DNA of 64,000 nt from NCBI GenBank assembly GCA_938021675.1, contig CALIFY010000001.1, positions 1 to 64,000 on the forward strand. The letters are read 5' to 3'. The notes beneath the pieces were generated by a model. That model saw only the letters and a list, made by a program, of their open reading frames with translations. It searched no databases and was not told where the DNA came from. Of this stretch, positions 8,298 through 16,992 are shown one piece after another (positions within the stretch are counted from its first letter, which is position 1; every line of letters begins with the position of its first letter). Source of the DNA: an uncultured Acidimicrobiales bacterium. GTDB taxonomy: Bacteria; Actinomycetota; Acidimicrobiia; Acidimicrobiales; SZUA-35. Position numbers and translations under genes: made by a program.

Positions 8298-9278
8298 ATG
8301 AAAGCAATCGTCGTGAGAGACTCGCAGCTCCATTGGCAGGACGTCCCCGACCCGGTAACCGGGCCCGGCGACGTGATGATCCGCGTCGAGGCCACCGCGG
8401 TCAATAGGGCCGACCTGATCCAAGCAGCCGGGCTCTATCCTCCCCCGCCGGGCGCGAGCGACATTCTCGGCCTCGAATGCGCCGGCGAAGTCGTCGATAT
8501 TGGACCGGACGTCGCTGGTTTCTCGGTTGGCGATCAGGTGTGCGCCCTCCTTGCCGGTGGCGGGTACGCCGAGTTCGTGGCCGCACCGGCGAGTCAGGTC
8601 CTACCCGTTCCAGCGGGTATGACTACTACCGAAGCGGCGGCAATTCCCGAAGTTTTTGCCACCGCCTACCTCAACCTATTCCGAGAGGCGGCGCTGCAGC
8701 CGGGAGAACTGGCACTGCTCCATGCCGGGGCAAGCGGAGTTGGGACGGCCGGTATCCAACTGTGCCGAGCATTCGACAACCCGGTATTCGTAACTGCCGG
8801 CGCAACGGAGAAGCTCGCTCGCTGTGTCCAACTCGGCGCAGCCGGCGGCCATAACCGTCACGATGGCTCGTTTGTCGACTCGGTGCTCGACTTCTCTGCG
8901 GGACGGGGTGTTGACGTTATCCTCGACCCGGTCGGAGCCGGCTACCTGGCCGACAATCTTGCGTCGCTTGCTGTCGACGGGCGTCTCGTGATCATCGGAC
9001 TGATGGGAGGAAACAAGGCGGAGCTACCCATCGGTGACCTGATGGTAAAGCGGCAGCGCGTCATCGGGTCGACACTGCGGGCTCGCAGTGTCGACGACAA
9101 GGGTTCGATCATGGATGCCCTTCACGAGAGGGTCTGGCCGTTGTTCGAACGAGGCGAGCTGTCGACGGTGATCGAAACCCAACTACCGGTCGCCCAAGCG
9201 GGGCGGGCCCACCAACTGGTATCCGATGACGGGACGGTAGGCAAGGTGGTACTCACCGTCCAGGGTTCTTCGATCTGA
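8298..9278 (+). CDS. NAD(P)H quinone oxidoreductase, PIG3-like
   Basis: A 326-residue zinc-independent medium-chain reductase of the PIG3/TP53I3-like quinone reductase group. Visible landmarks are NRADLIQAAGLYPPPPGASDILGLE (about residues 37-61, the PIG3 signature region), GGGYAEFVAAP (about 92-102), the cofactor turn HAGASGVGTAGIQL (about 141-154), and GLMGGNKAELPIGDLMVKR (about 234-252). It should transfer electrons from NADPH to quinones by a one- or two-electron route in the cytoplasm. It is full length compared with family members of about 325 residues. A putative -10 box six bases before the ATG suggests its own leaderless transcript. Confidence 0.9.
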   Translation: MKAIVVRDSQLHWQDVPDPVTGPGDVMIRVEATAVNRADLIQAAGLYPPPPGASDILGLECAGEVVDIGPDVAGFSVGDQVCALLAGGGYAEFVAAPASQVLPVPAGMTTTEAAAIPEVFATAYLNLFREAALQPGELALLHAGASGVGTAGIQLCRAFDNPVFVTAGATEKLARCVQLGAAGGHNRHDGSFVDSVLDFSAGRGVDVILDPVGAGYLADNLASLAVDGRLVIIGLMGGNKAELPIGDLMVKRQRVIGSTLRARSVDDKGSIMDALHERVWPLFERGELSTVIETQLPVAQAGRAHQLVSDDGTVGKVVLTVQGSSI

Positions 9279-9354
9279 CCGTCGCTCACCGACACCCTAC
9301 GATCGGTAACTGAGCCAAGCCTGGCCCGCTCGGCGACGGGCCCATCGTTCGTTC

Positions 9355-9799
9355 GTGTCGTATATCGACAAGTCTCGAGAGTTCTATGCCGCCCATGGCT
9401 ATGACACCTCCGTATGCTTGGGCGTCTCACGACCAGGTCCCGTTCACACCGTTACCCAAGCCGTTGGCCGAGTGCCGGATTGGCGTGGTAACGACGTCCT
9501 ATCTACCTCATGCTGAATCACCGGGACCCGCTTCGATCGATCTGGCGCTACGACCGGCGGCGGCTGAGCGTAGTCAGATTCGGCACCTTCGGACCGACGA
9601 CCCTGGAACATTCGTCCCGCTTGAACGGCTGGACGAGCTGGCGGTCTGCGGCCGCATCAAGGCGGTGTCAGATCGTCTGTACTGCCTCCCGACGCAGTTC
9701 AGCCAGCGCTCGACGATCGAGACCGACACCCCGCAGGTGTTGGAATGGATCGTCGAGGAGTCCAAGCACCATTCGTATGGGACGGGACCGATGACTTAG
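9355..9799 (+). pseudogene. Frameshifted, shortened glycine/betaine reductase selenoprotein B-like gene
   Basis: A GTG at 9355 opens a frame encoding SYIDKSREFYAAHGYD, which then loses similarity. One base later, from about 9406, the next frame continues as PPYAWASHDQVPFTPLPKPL, ECRIGVVTTS, VPLERLDELAVCGRIKAVSD, QFSQR and LEWIVEE. Together they read as one protein related to the glycine/sarcosine/betaine reductase selenoprotein B-like family, in which these segments occur in this order. Joining them needs the loss of one base around 9395-9406. The family normally continues with another domain, but the frame stops at 9797-9799, 19 bp before the end of galK on the other strand. It is either a decayed remnant of about 148 residues or a short homologue with a sequencing error or programmed frameshift. 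Confidence 0.45.
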
Positions 9800-9818
9800 A
9801 TCAGCGTCCGACAGTTGC

Positions 9819-11021
9819 TCAGTCGTCGAGCGACACCAACGCACCGCCGCTTGCCGCCACCTCTAACGCCGGCCCTCCACACGCAGCTTTCATGGCGTCA
9901 ACCACACCACCGACCCGACGTTCATCGGTGAGGGCAACCGCCCAGCCTCCAAACCCGGCACCGGTAACCCGAGCCCCGGCAGCGCCGGCGGCTCTCGCCG
10001 CACCGACGAGTCGATCGAGGTTGTCAGTCGTCGATCCGTACCGGCCGAGACTGGCGTGGGAATCGTTCATTAGACGACCCATCGTCTCCGCGTCACCGTC
10101 GATCAACGCCTGTGCCGCTTCGTCGACCCGCGTCGCCTCCGACAACACATGTTCGGCCGAGATCCGGAGGTCGAGAAGATGATCGGTCGATAGTCCCAGA
10201 CGTTCGCCCCCGGTCAGTTCTGCGGCCTCTTGTGCCGTCACCGTCGGTAGGTTCGCGACATGATCATCCGGTGCGTCCCGTACCGAGGACAATTGCATAC
10301 CGGGGTCGTAGGGCCGCCCAAGTCTTTTTGCCAATAACGCGGTCGCCGCCCTAGATGCCAAAACGAACGAGTTGTACGAATCAGCGGCAGCTGCACCCTT
10401 GGCCGCGGTGTCCCCCGAATAACCCGCCACCCAGTGAAACGTCGACGGAACCGGTATGTGGTGCAACGACGGAGGATCGAAGTCGATGCGAAGAGCGTGG
10501 CCTGGCCGGGCGTGGGCGATGACGGTTTGATCCATAGCCCCTCCGGCCACCGCCGCATTCCGCTCGGCGTCGAGCGCTATCTCAACATGTTGTTCCGGCT
10601 TGAGTTCGAGGTCCCAAAGTCGATTGAGGGCTGCGATGCAGCCGATGGTTAGCGCCGACGATGAGCTCAAGCCGCCGGTCGACGGTAGGTCCCCGTCCAA
10701 CGCCAGTTCGGCCCCGAGACCCTCAGCGCCCCGGCTGACAAGCTCATCGTGTACCGCAAGCACATATTTTGCCCAGCCGGTCCGGTGTCCTGGCCCCGCA
10801 CTGTCAACCGCTGTGTCATCCAGCGTCGACACGGCGCGAACGCCCGGCTCTGACGACTGGCGTCCGGCGAGTTGGATAGCCTGCTCGATGGCCATCGGAA
10901 GCACAGGCAGCCCGCAGTAGTCGGTATGGTCGCCGATGATATTGATGCGACCGGGGGAACGGAGCGCAAGCGATGGCTCCTGTCCGAAGCGGCTGACAAA
11001 CAGTGATTGAGCATCTACCAC
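9819..11021 (-). CDS. galK: Galactokinase-type GHMP kinase
   Basis: A 400-residue sugar kinase. It has the N-terminal galactose-binding signature in a variant form, PGRINIIGDHTDYCGLPVLPMAIE (residues 23-46), the GHMP ATP-binding loop GGLSSSSAL (about 116-124) and the C-terminal GHMP motif VTGAGFGGWAV (about 354-364). These place it in the galactokinase family, which phosphorylates galactose at C1. The usual GEHTDYN is GDHTDYC here, so the sugar specificity may differ. The GTG at 11021 has a TACTTT box seven bases upstream and no ribosome binding site, consistent with a leaderless message. It is divergent from a Gfo/Idh/MocA dehydrogenase; no galT or galE is beside it. Confidence 0.85.
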   Translation of the reverse strand: MVDAQSLFVSRFGQEPSLALRSPGRINIIGDHTDYCGLPVLPMAIEQAIQLAGRQSSEPGVRAVSTLDDTAVDSAGPGHRTGWAKYVLAVHDELVSRGAEGLGAELALDGDLPSTGGLSSSSALTIGCIAALNRLWDLELKPEQHVEIALDAERNAAVAGGAMDQTVIAHARPGHALRIDFDPPSLHHIPVPSTFHWVAGYSGDTAAKGAAAADSYNSFVLASRAATALLAKRLGRPYDPGMQLSSVRDAPDDHVANLPTVTAQEAAELTGGERLGLSTDHLLDLRISAEHVLSEATRVDEAAQALIDGDAETMGRLMNDSHASLGRYGSTTDNLDRLVGAARAAGAAGARVTGAGFGGWAVALTDERRVGGVVDAMKAACGGPALEVAASGGALVSLDD

Positions 11022-11099
11022 CAGCCGAAAAGTAGCAGCCAGATCGTCGAGTCACTCCAGACGGTTTCGGCCAGAACCCCTCCGTCCATCCGCAGCAGG

Positions 11100-11135
11100 C
11101 CAGATCTATAGCCAGATCGATAGCCAGATCGATTG
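11100..11135. repeat. Three tandem copies of a 12-bp repeat
   Basis: CCAGATCTATAG, CCAGATCGATAG and CCAGATCGATTG follow each other without gaps in the 208-bp region between the divergent galK and Gfo/Idh/MocA starts. The unit length is close to one helical turn. A related GATCGATAG lies at 11204-11212. Confidence 0.8.
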
Positions 11136-11217
11136 CAGGCTAGGAGTCTCGGCTTGGGCGATCGCTGATCTGATCTCCACAACCGCATGCCGTTCGTGGC
11201 CAAGATCGATAGCGGGC

Positions 11218-11223
11218 TACGAT
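11218..11223 (+). promoter_or_regulatory. -10 box of a leaderless start
   Basis: TACGAT is followed by six bases and the GTG at 11230; no ribosome binding site is present. It supports this GTG as the start. Confidence 0.5.
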
Positions 11224-11229
11224 CACAAC

Positions 11230-12513
11230 GTGGGCAGTAGACGACCGACTACCGCGGTCCTGATCGGAGCTGGTCAACGCGGACACTTTGTCTATGGTCG
11301 TTACGCGGTCGACAACCCCGATCGGCTTCGGTTCGTGGCCGTCGTCGACCCCGATCCAGCTCGTCGTTCCCGGTTCGTCGATACTCACCCGGCCGCTCGT
11401 GCATTCGAATCGGTTGCCGAGTGGCTGGCGTCCGACCATCGAGCGGACGTCTCGGTCGTGGCAAGCCCCGATCGCGCCCACCATGGCGCGGTCGTCGGTG
11501 CACTGCGGACCGGCCATCACGTCCTCGTCGAGAAGCCGATGGCTGCGACGTTGGCCGAGTCGGTCGAACTAGTCGACGCCGCCGAGGCGACGAAACGGAC
11601 GCTAGCCGTTTGTCACGTCCTCCGATATACACCCTTTTTCTCGACCCTTCACGACGTCGTGGCATCGGGCCGGCTGGGAGATCTCATCACGGTCGAGCAT
11701 CGGGAGAATCTGTGGGCGTTCCATATGGCCCACAGTTTCGTTCGTGGCAACTGGTCGAACGAAGCTGAGTCGACCCCGATGATCGTCCAAAAGTGCTGCC
11801 ACGACTTCGACATTCTCCAATGGAATCTGACGTCATCGGCAGGCGAGGTGGTCCGGCTCTCGTCAGTGGGTTCGTTGCTTGAATTCCGACCCGATCGGGC
11901 TCCTCATGGGGCGACCGAACGATGCATCGCCCCTTGTCCGATCGAGGCGTGCCCATACGACGCCCGCCGCTACCTCAACCCATCGTGGCGGGGATGGCCG
12001 GTCGAGGTGATCACCGACGACCTGAGTCAAGATGGCCGGCTGAAGGCGCTCCGGGACGGACCCTGGGGCCGGTGTGTCTACACCGCAGGGTCCGATGTTG
12101 TCGATCACCAGGTGGTGACGATGGAACTGGCGTCCGGCACGTCGGTCGTGTTGGTAATGCACGGTCATAGCGGACAGGAGGAACGAACGATGCGCTACGA
12201 CGGGACCCGGGCCACACTCCGAGCCCGGTTCGGGAAGGACGCTGCCATCGAGATCATCGACCACGCATCAGGACGGTCCGAAGACGTACCCATTCGCGCC
12301 TCGACCGGAGGCCACGGTGGTGGCGACACCGGCGTAGTCGAGGCTTTTCTCCATTCGATCGAATCGGGTTCACCGCCGCTGACCTCGGCCGCAGAGTCTC
12401 TGGAAAGCCACGTTCTGGCGTTCGGAGCCGAGCAGGCACGGCGCACCGGTGATGTGCTGGACGTCGCCAGCTATCGAGCAACCGTCGGGGCACGGTCGCC
12501 ATCGGCTGGCTGA
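11230..12513 (+). CDS. Gfo/Idh/MocA-family sugar dehydrogenase with cysteine cluster
   Basis: A 427-residue NAD(P)-dependent oxidoreductase. The N-terminal Rossmann fold has VLIGAGQRGH (about 10-19) and the conserved EKPMA (about 101-105) with the catalytic-site lysine; the C-terminal half carries the substrate domain with CCHDFDILQWN (about 182-192). It also contains CIAPCPIEACPY at about residues 233-244, a three-cysteine insert found in one subgroup of the family that could bind a metal. Members oxidise or reduce sugars, inositols or sugar acids. It is divergent from galK, so a shared role in sugar use is plausible but unproven. Its TGA stop touches the TGA stop of the convergent hydrolase, with no base between them. 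Confidence 0.87.
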   Translation: MGSRRPTTAVLIGAGQRGHFVYGRYAVDNPDRLRFVAVVDPDPARRSRFVDTHPAARAFESVAEWLASDHRADVSVVASPDRAHHGAVVGALRTGHHVLVEKPMAATLAESVELVDAAEATKRTLAVCHVLRYTPFFSTLHDVVASGRLGDLITVEHRENLWAFHMAHSFVRGNWSNEAESTPMIVQKCCHDFDILQWNLTSSAGEVVRLSSVGSLLEFRPDRAPHGATERCIAPCPIEACPYDARRYLNPSWRGWPVEVITDDLSQDGRLKALRDGPWGRCVYTAGSDVVDHQVVTMELASGTSVVLVMHGHSGQEERTMRYDGTRATLRARFGKDAAIEIIDHASGRSEDVPIRASTGGHGGGDTGVVEAFLHSIESGSPPLTSAAESLESHVLAFGAEQARRTGDVLDVASYRATVGARSPSAG

Positions 12514-14283
12514 TCAGCTGCCACCGGTCAGGATCGACTGGCACGCCCCGATTGCCGTCGCTGTCGCCGGATCGTTGATGTCGATGCGTTGGAACAACTC
12601 GTCGCCGGCCGGGTCGGCGAGAATGTCCGCTGTGTCGACCTCGCCAACGTCGATACCTTGCTCGTTCAAGCAGGCAAAGAATGCGATAACAAGATCGATT
12701 TCGCTCTCGCCTTCTGGCGGGAAGTAGTCGGCCGAGTCGTTCTCCGAACAGTTTGCGCCGTCTTCGGGAACCTCAAGGTCGATCAGGTACGCGTTCACCG
12801 TAGGGGTGACGCAATCGAACGAGCCATACGCGGTGTGGCCCTCGGCATCCACGCTGAACAACACGCCGTTATCCAGAAACTCAGCCATCGATACGCTCCA
12901 CTGGTATGGCGTCGCCGGGTCTCCGGTGTTTCCGATCACCAAGATCGGTGGTGAACCTTCGGCCGGTCCAATTATCAGAGGATCGATTGGATCGGGAGTG
13001 TTCAAACAGCGGCTCGTGGCCCGAAACGCGTCGGTAAAGTACTGCGACTTCTCGGCCGTGGCCTCGCCGAGGGCTCTGATCTCATCCGCGGTCGACCGCT
13101 TGGCGTCGTCGGCACAGTTGATGAACAGATTTGCCTCCGACTGGTTGGCGTAGGAGCCATCGGGCTGGCGATCATTGTATGAGTCGGTAAGGACCTGTAA
13201 GAGTGTGCCATCGCCAAGGGTTTCGGCGGTAAATAGGGCCTGGTCGAGGAAGGGCCAGCTCTCGACGTTGTAGAGCGAGGCGATAACGCCGAGGTAAAAC
13301 TCACCTGGGGTGAGCACCCGCCCCTCGTCGTCGGTGGACAGTTCGCCTTGCTCAAGAATTTCGGACTCTACGGCACGGAATACATCGATCGTTGGCCCGA
13401 TGTCTTGCAGTAGGCAATCGGAATCAGCATCGCATGCGGCCGCGAAGTTCTCGAACGCCAAATCAAAACCTTCTGCTTGTTGGAGGTTCAGCGCGTCGGC
13501 GTCGTCGCTCGGGTCGACGGCAGCGTCGAGCACCAAGGCTCGTACGTTCTCAGGAAATAGCTCGGCGTAGGTTGCGCCAAGACGGGTGCCATAGCTGTAC
13601 CCGACGTATGACAGCTTCTCGTCACCCAGGGCGGCCCGCAGCAGGTCGAGATCGCGTGCCGCATTGTTGGTGCCGACGTAGGCCGCGATCTCCATCGCTT
13701 CGTCGGGGCACCCATCGATTTCGGTTGCCGAGTCTTCGAGAATTGACTGCCAGGCGGCATCGTCATCGGCGGGGAGGAGGGCGATGGCATCGTCGAGGTC
13801 GAGATCGCAGTCGACGGCAGTGCTCGCTCCGACCCCTCGGGGGTCGAATCCAACCAGATCGAACTGCGCCGCGACCTCGGGCGGAATTACGATCGACGCC
13901 GTCTCGAGGAATTCAATCCCCGAACCGCCGGGGCCTCCTGGATTGAAGACCAGAGAACCGATGCGTTCCTCTGCTGGCCCGGAGGCTGGGAGGCGAGAAA
14001 CAGCAATCTCGATCTGTTGGCCGTCGGGGTCCTCGTGGTCGAGAGGCACGTCGAGACTGGCGCATTCGAAGGCCTCACAGGCCGACCAATCGAGGGTTGC
14101 CGGCGTGCCTTCCTGGTCGTCTTCAGTGTCGGAGGCACCGTCGGTCGATGTTGTTGTGTCGGGCGATGTGGACGTCGTTGTCTCGTCCGATGCTGCACTC
14201 TCGGTGTCTTCACCGGTGCATGCCGCTGCCAGAAGGGTGAACAACGCGACGACGGCAAAGGTCTTGGCCCGAGACAGATACAT
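12514..14283 (-). CDS. Secreted TAP-like alpha/beta hydrolase lipoprotein
   Basis: A 589-residue exported hydrolase of the tripeptidyl-aminopeptidase-like group known from Streptomyces and mycobacteria. The start ATG at 14283 gives a lipoprotein signal FAVVALFTLLAAAC, then a Thr/Ser/Asp-rich linker. The hydrolase part shows LVFNPGGPGGSG (oxyanion region), FDPRGVGAS, the nucleophile elbow GYSYGTRLGATYAELFP, and a C-terminal TAP-like domain with GNTGDPATPYQWS (acid) and GHTAYG (histidine), completing a Ser-Asp-His triad. Such enzymes trim peptides or esters outside the cell. A TACCGT box lies eight bases before the ATG. An ATG at 14364 would add 27 residues without signal character and is less likely. 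Confidence 0.87.
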   Translation of the reverse strand: MYLSRAKTFAVVALFTLLAAACTGEDTESAASDETTTSTSPDTTTSTDGASDTEDDQEGTPATLDWSACEAFECASLDVPLDHEDPDGQQIEIAVSRLPASGPAEERIGSLVFNPGGPGGSGIEFLETASIVIPPEVAAQFDLVGFDPRGVGASTAVDCDLDLDDAIALLPADDDAAWQSILEDSATEIDGCPDEAMEIAAYVGTNNAARDLDLLRAALGDEKLSYVGYSYGTRLGATYAELFPENVRALVLDAAVDPSDDADALNLQQAEGFDLAFENFAAACDADSDCLLQDIGPTIDVFRAVESEILEQGELSTDDEGRVLTPGEFYLGVIASLYNVESWPFLDQALFTAETLGDGTLLQVLTDSYNDRQPDGSYANQSEANLFINCADDAKRSTADEIRALGEATAEKSQYFTDAFRATSRCLNTPDPIDPLIIGPAEGSPPILVIGNTGDPATPYQWSVSMAEFLDNGVLFSVDAEGHTAYGSFDCVTPTVNAYLIDLEVPEDGANCSENDSADYFPPEGESEIDLVIAFFACLNEQGIDVGEVDTADILADPAGDELFQRIDINDPATATAIGACQSILTGGS

Positions 14284-14463
14284 AGCAGCGGACGGTATCA
14301 GGGATGTTGTACCACCCGGGTTCGGGAAGACATCTTCGAACCGCAGTGTGTTGGCCATAGTCATCGGGCTGCGCCGCCGCTCAACGCCCCCCGGCTCGAC
14401 GGTTCGCTGTCTCTTTTTGACGTGGCTCTGAGGTCACCTGGCGTTGGGCGCGGGTCCGGCCGG

Positions 14464-14469
14464 TAAACT
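14464..14469 (+). promoter_or_regulatory. Candidate -10 box for the DUF1707 gene
   Basis: TAAACT lies nine bases before the ATG at 14479, giving a very short or absent leader. No good -35 box is visible 16-18 bp upstream. Confidence 0.35.
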
Positions 14470-14478
14470 TCTGTCGAG

Positions 14479-15090
14479 ATGACGAGTTTGCCTCCACCTA
14501 CCCCCGGCGATCCGGTGACCGACGACGACCGGGCGGTCGTTGTGGCTCGTATCCAACGGGCGGTCGCCAATGATCAACTCGATTTTGATCAGCTCGATGA
14601 ACGTTTCGAATCGACGTACGCCGCGGTGACCAGGGCTCAGCTCGAGGCATCGGTCGCCGATCTTCCGACGGTGGCCGCGCCTGTGCCGGTCATCGGCCAC
14701 CCGGCACCGTCGTCCACGGTATCCCTGCTCGGCGATGTGAAACTCGGCGGTTGGATTGAAGTCGATGGTGACTTAGCCGTCTATTCGGCCGTTGGGGATG
14801 TCACAATCGACCTCTCCTCTGCTCGCCTCAAGAACGACGTGACGATCCGGATCTTTTCACTGATGGGTGATACGACCGTCATCGTTCCCGATGGAGTACG
14901 GGCAAACCAGTCCACGGTCGGACTACTGGGCAGCCGGCGGGTCGATCTCTCACCGGCGAGGGCCGGCATGCCCACGGTGCGGGTCGTCACAGTCTCGGCG
15001 CTTGGCGACAATCGTTTGTTCTCATTGTCGCTGCTGCCGGAAGGTCGGCTTCGAAAGCTGTGGCGTCAGTTCCGAACACCGGGAAGTTAA
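14479..15090 (+). CDS. DUF1707 protein with LiaF-like C-terminal domain
   Basis: A 203-residue protein. Residues 13-62 (VTDDDRAVVVARIQRAV, LDFDQLDERFESTYAAVTRAQLEASVADLP) match the DUF1707 domain common at the N-terminus of actinobacterial envelope-stress and cell-wall-associated proteins. After a Pro-rich linker, the C-terminal half is a beta-rich repeat with LLGDVKLGG, AVGDVTIDLSS, LMGDTTVIVPDGV and LLGSRRVDLSP, like the LiaF/cell-wall-active antibiotic response domain. No membrane segment separates the two, so it is probably cytoplasmic or peripheral. It is divergent from the TAP-like hydrolase and convergent with the DJ-1-like gene. Confidence 0.8.
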   Translation: MTSLPPPTPGDPVTDDDRAVVVARIQRAVANDQLDFDQLDERFESTYAAVTRAQLEASVADLPTVAAPVPVIGHPAPSSTVSLLGDVKLGGWIEVDGDLAVYSAVGDVTIDLSSARLKNDVTIRIFSLMGDTTVIVPDGVRANQSTVGLLGSRRVDLSPARAGMPTVRVVTVSALGDNRLFSLSLLPEGRLRKLWRQFRTPGS

Positions 15091-15127
15091 CGGACCTGGG
15101 CCGACGGCGGCGATGAGGATCGCTCCC

Positions 15128-15940
15128 TCATTCCAGGTCGGATTCCGACAAGTCGAGCACGAGTACCTCGGCCGCTCCGGTCGGATCGAGATCGTGAGAC
15201 GATGTGACTAACACCTGCTTTCGCCCCAGGCGGCGCCACCACGACACCGATGGCGGTGGCGCGAACCATGGCACGGTCGTCGGCATTCCCCAGTCGATCT
15301 GAGCTGGCTCGGCTTCGGCGTTGGCCGACACGGTCAACGTCGTGTTTTCTGGCTCGCTACCGACAGGCTGGCCGACCCCTTTGGGAGACGCCGGATGATA
15401 GGTAGCTCGGGCTTGGGCCTCAGCTTTAGTTCCGAGCGCCGCTCCGATCAATCGGAACGCCAACGCTGCCGTCGACGCCAGCCCACTGGCAGTGAGCAGC
15501 CGACCATGCTCGACAAAGGGCTGATCGACCACGACCACACCGTGGGCGGCGGCCAAATCGCTCGCCAGCCAGTGGGTCGTGACCCTCGCCCCATCGGCGA
15601 GGCCGGCTGCGGCGAGCAGAACCGAACCGGTGGAGGTAGCACCAAGCCAGATTGTGTGTTCGGCGAGTCGCTGAATGGCGGCCTGCAGGCGTCGATCGGA
15701 GGCGAGTCGGCCGACTCCCATCCCACCGGGAATGACGATAGCGCTCGACCGACCAATGTCGCCGGCAGCCCGTTGCGGAACAACTTGGCCGTGATAACTG
15801 GTAATCGGGGCCGCCTCGACACTGGCAATTATCACCGGCATCCCCGACGACATCAGGATTTCAATCAAGGCTCCGGCTTCGTCGGCCCCAACGCCGTCGT
15901 AGGCCAAGACGACTACCGGATCGGGGGTTTTCGCCGTCAT
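15128..15940 (-). CDS. DJ-1/PfpI-like protein lacking the usual nucleophile cysteine
   Basis: A 270-residue protein of the DJ-1/PfpI (GATase1-like) superfamily. VVLAYDGVGADEAGAL (about 9-24) and IVIPGGMGVGRLASD (about 69-83) mark the fold, and ATSTGSVLLAAAGLADGARVTTHW (about 102-125) corresponds to the nucleophile elbow, normally VCTGAxLLAAAGLLDG. The elbow cysteine is replaced by serine here, so hydrolase or glyoxalase chemistry is doubtful. After residue 190 there is a C-terminal extension of about 80 residues with tryptophans (PWFAPPPSVSWWRR) that is not part of the fold. Starts at 15979 (GTG) and 15940 (ATG) are possible; neither has a strong ribosome binding site and the fold begins right after 15940. 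Confidence 0.72.
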   Translation of the reverse strand: MTAKTPDPVVVLAYDGVGADEAGALIEILMSSGMPVIIASVEAAPITSYHGQVVPQRAAGDIGRSSAIVIPGGMGVGRLASDRRLQAAIQRLAEHTIWLGATSTGSVLLAAAGLADGARVTTHWLASDLAAAHGVVVVDQPFVEHGRLLTASGLASTAALAFRLIGAALGTKAEAQARATYHPASPKGVGQPVGSEPENTTLTVSANAEAEPAQIDWGMPTTVPWFAPPPSVSWWRRLGRKQVLVTSSHDLDPTGAAEVLVLDLSESDLE

Positions 15941-16077
15941 GTGGCAAGTCTCGCGTTCAACCCGGAGGCCGGCAACCACCCACGAGTTTCAGACATCGCC
16001 GGCAACCGGTTCGTCCGAATTGGCGCCGAGGCGGTCGGAGAGTCGACCCGACCGCCTCCTGGCTAACGAACCGGTGT

Positions 16078-16992
16078 CTAGCTGGCCTCTAGTCGGAGGC
16101 CGATCATCTGAATCTCCAAGCGACGATTGACTTGCCGGCCGTCGATGGTTTCGTTGTCGTTCACTGGCTCTGTGTCGCCCCGTCCCAGTGCCTCGACCCG
16201 AAACTCGTTGATCCCCCGTTCGATAATGTACGCGCGTGCCGCATCGGCTCGACGTTGGGATAGTGCCAGGTTGTTGACTTGGTTGCCTTGGCTGTCCGAG
16301 TGCCCCTCGATCAACAGTGAGATAGCCGGATCGTTGTCCATCAGCTCGATTATTCGATCGAGGAACGGGAAGAAACTTGCTTGAACCTCGTCGTCTCCTG
16401 GTTCGAACAATACGTTCTCCGAGAATCCGAGTGTTACCGAGTTTGGTTGGGCAACACTTGGATTGACGGTGAGCTCCGACTGCCAGTCGCGGGTGCCAAG
16501 GACCGTCTCCATGAATTCGATCACGGTGGGCTCCACCTCTGTACTCGGCACTTCGCCGCTGATGACCACCGTGTTGTCGATCAGCCGTGCGTCGAGCACG
16601 TTCGTGGCAGGCGGGGACGTGGGCGGTGCCGTCGTGGTCGTTGAGGGCTCCAAACCCGTTGCCAACTCCCGTTGCCCCTGTGCCGGCTCGGTGGCAACGG
16701 GACTAGTGGTATCGCTTTCACCGAACTCGTCGGCTTCATCCTGGCCACCAACTCCGTCGTCGACGGCAGAGGCAACCGACACTCTCGAACCGGACTGCAA
16801 AAGAGGGTCCGAGTTGTCCGAGACGACCACGTAAAACGCGGCAGCGACCGCGCCGAGCAGAAACATCGCGGCAACAGAAACCGAGATGAGCGAGAGGACG
16901 CCAGCCTTCTTCTTTCGGGGAACCTCTTCCAGTCGCCCCGTTTGTTTCGAGTTCGACGCTCGGTACTCGATCGGTGGTCGGTTTGAGGTCAT
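16078..16992 (-). CDS. OmpA-domain peptidoglycan-binding membrane protein
   Basis: A 304-residue protein with one membrane helix (VLSLISVSVAAMFLLGAVAAAFYVVV, about residues 31-56), a long Ser/Thr/Glu linker, a BON-like segment (LDARLIDNTVVISGEVPS, about 131-148) and a C-terminal OmpA domain: VLFEPGDDEV, LLIEGHSDSQGN, LALSQRRADAARAYIIERGI and RVEALGRGDTEPV. The OmpA domain should hold it to peptidoglycan outside the membrane. The ATG at 16992 overlaps the stop of the upstream binding-protein gene as ATGA, so the two are translationally coupled. It is the last gene of the Amt operon. Its presence with a transporter is unexpected and suggests anchoring of the exported partner. Confidence 0.85.
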   Translation of the reverse strand: MTSNRPPIEYRASNSKQTGRLEEVPRKKKAGVLSLISVSVAAMFLLGAVAAAFYVVVSDNSDPLLQSGSRVSVASAVDDGVGGQDEADEFGESDTTSPVATEPAQGQRELATGLEPSTTTTAPPTSPPATNVLDARLIDNTVVISGEVPSTEVEPTVIEFMETVLGTRDWQSELTVNPSVAQPNSVTLGFSENVLFEPGDDEVQASFFPFLDRIIELMDNDPAISLLIEGHSDSQGNQVNNLALSQRRADAARAYIIERGINEFRVEALGRGDTEPVNDNETIDGRQVNRRLEIQMIGLRLEAS

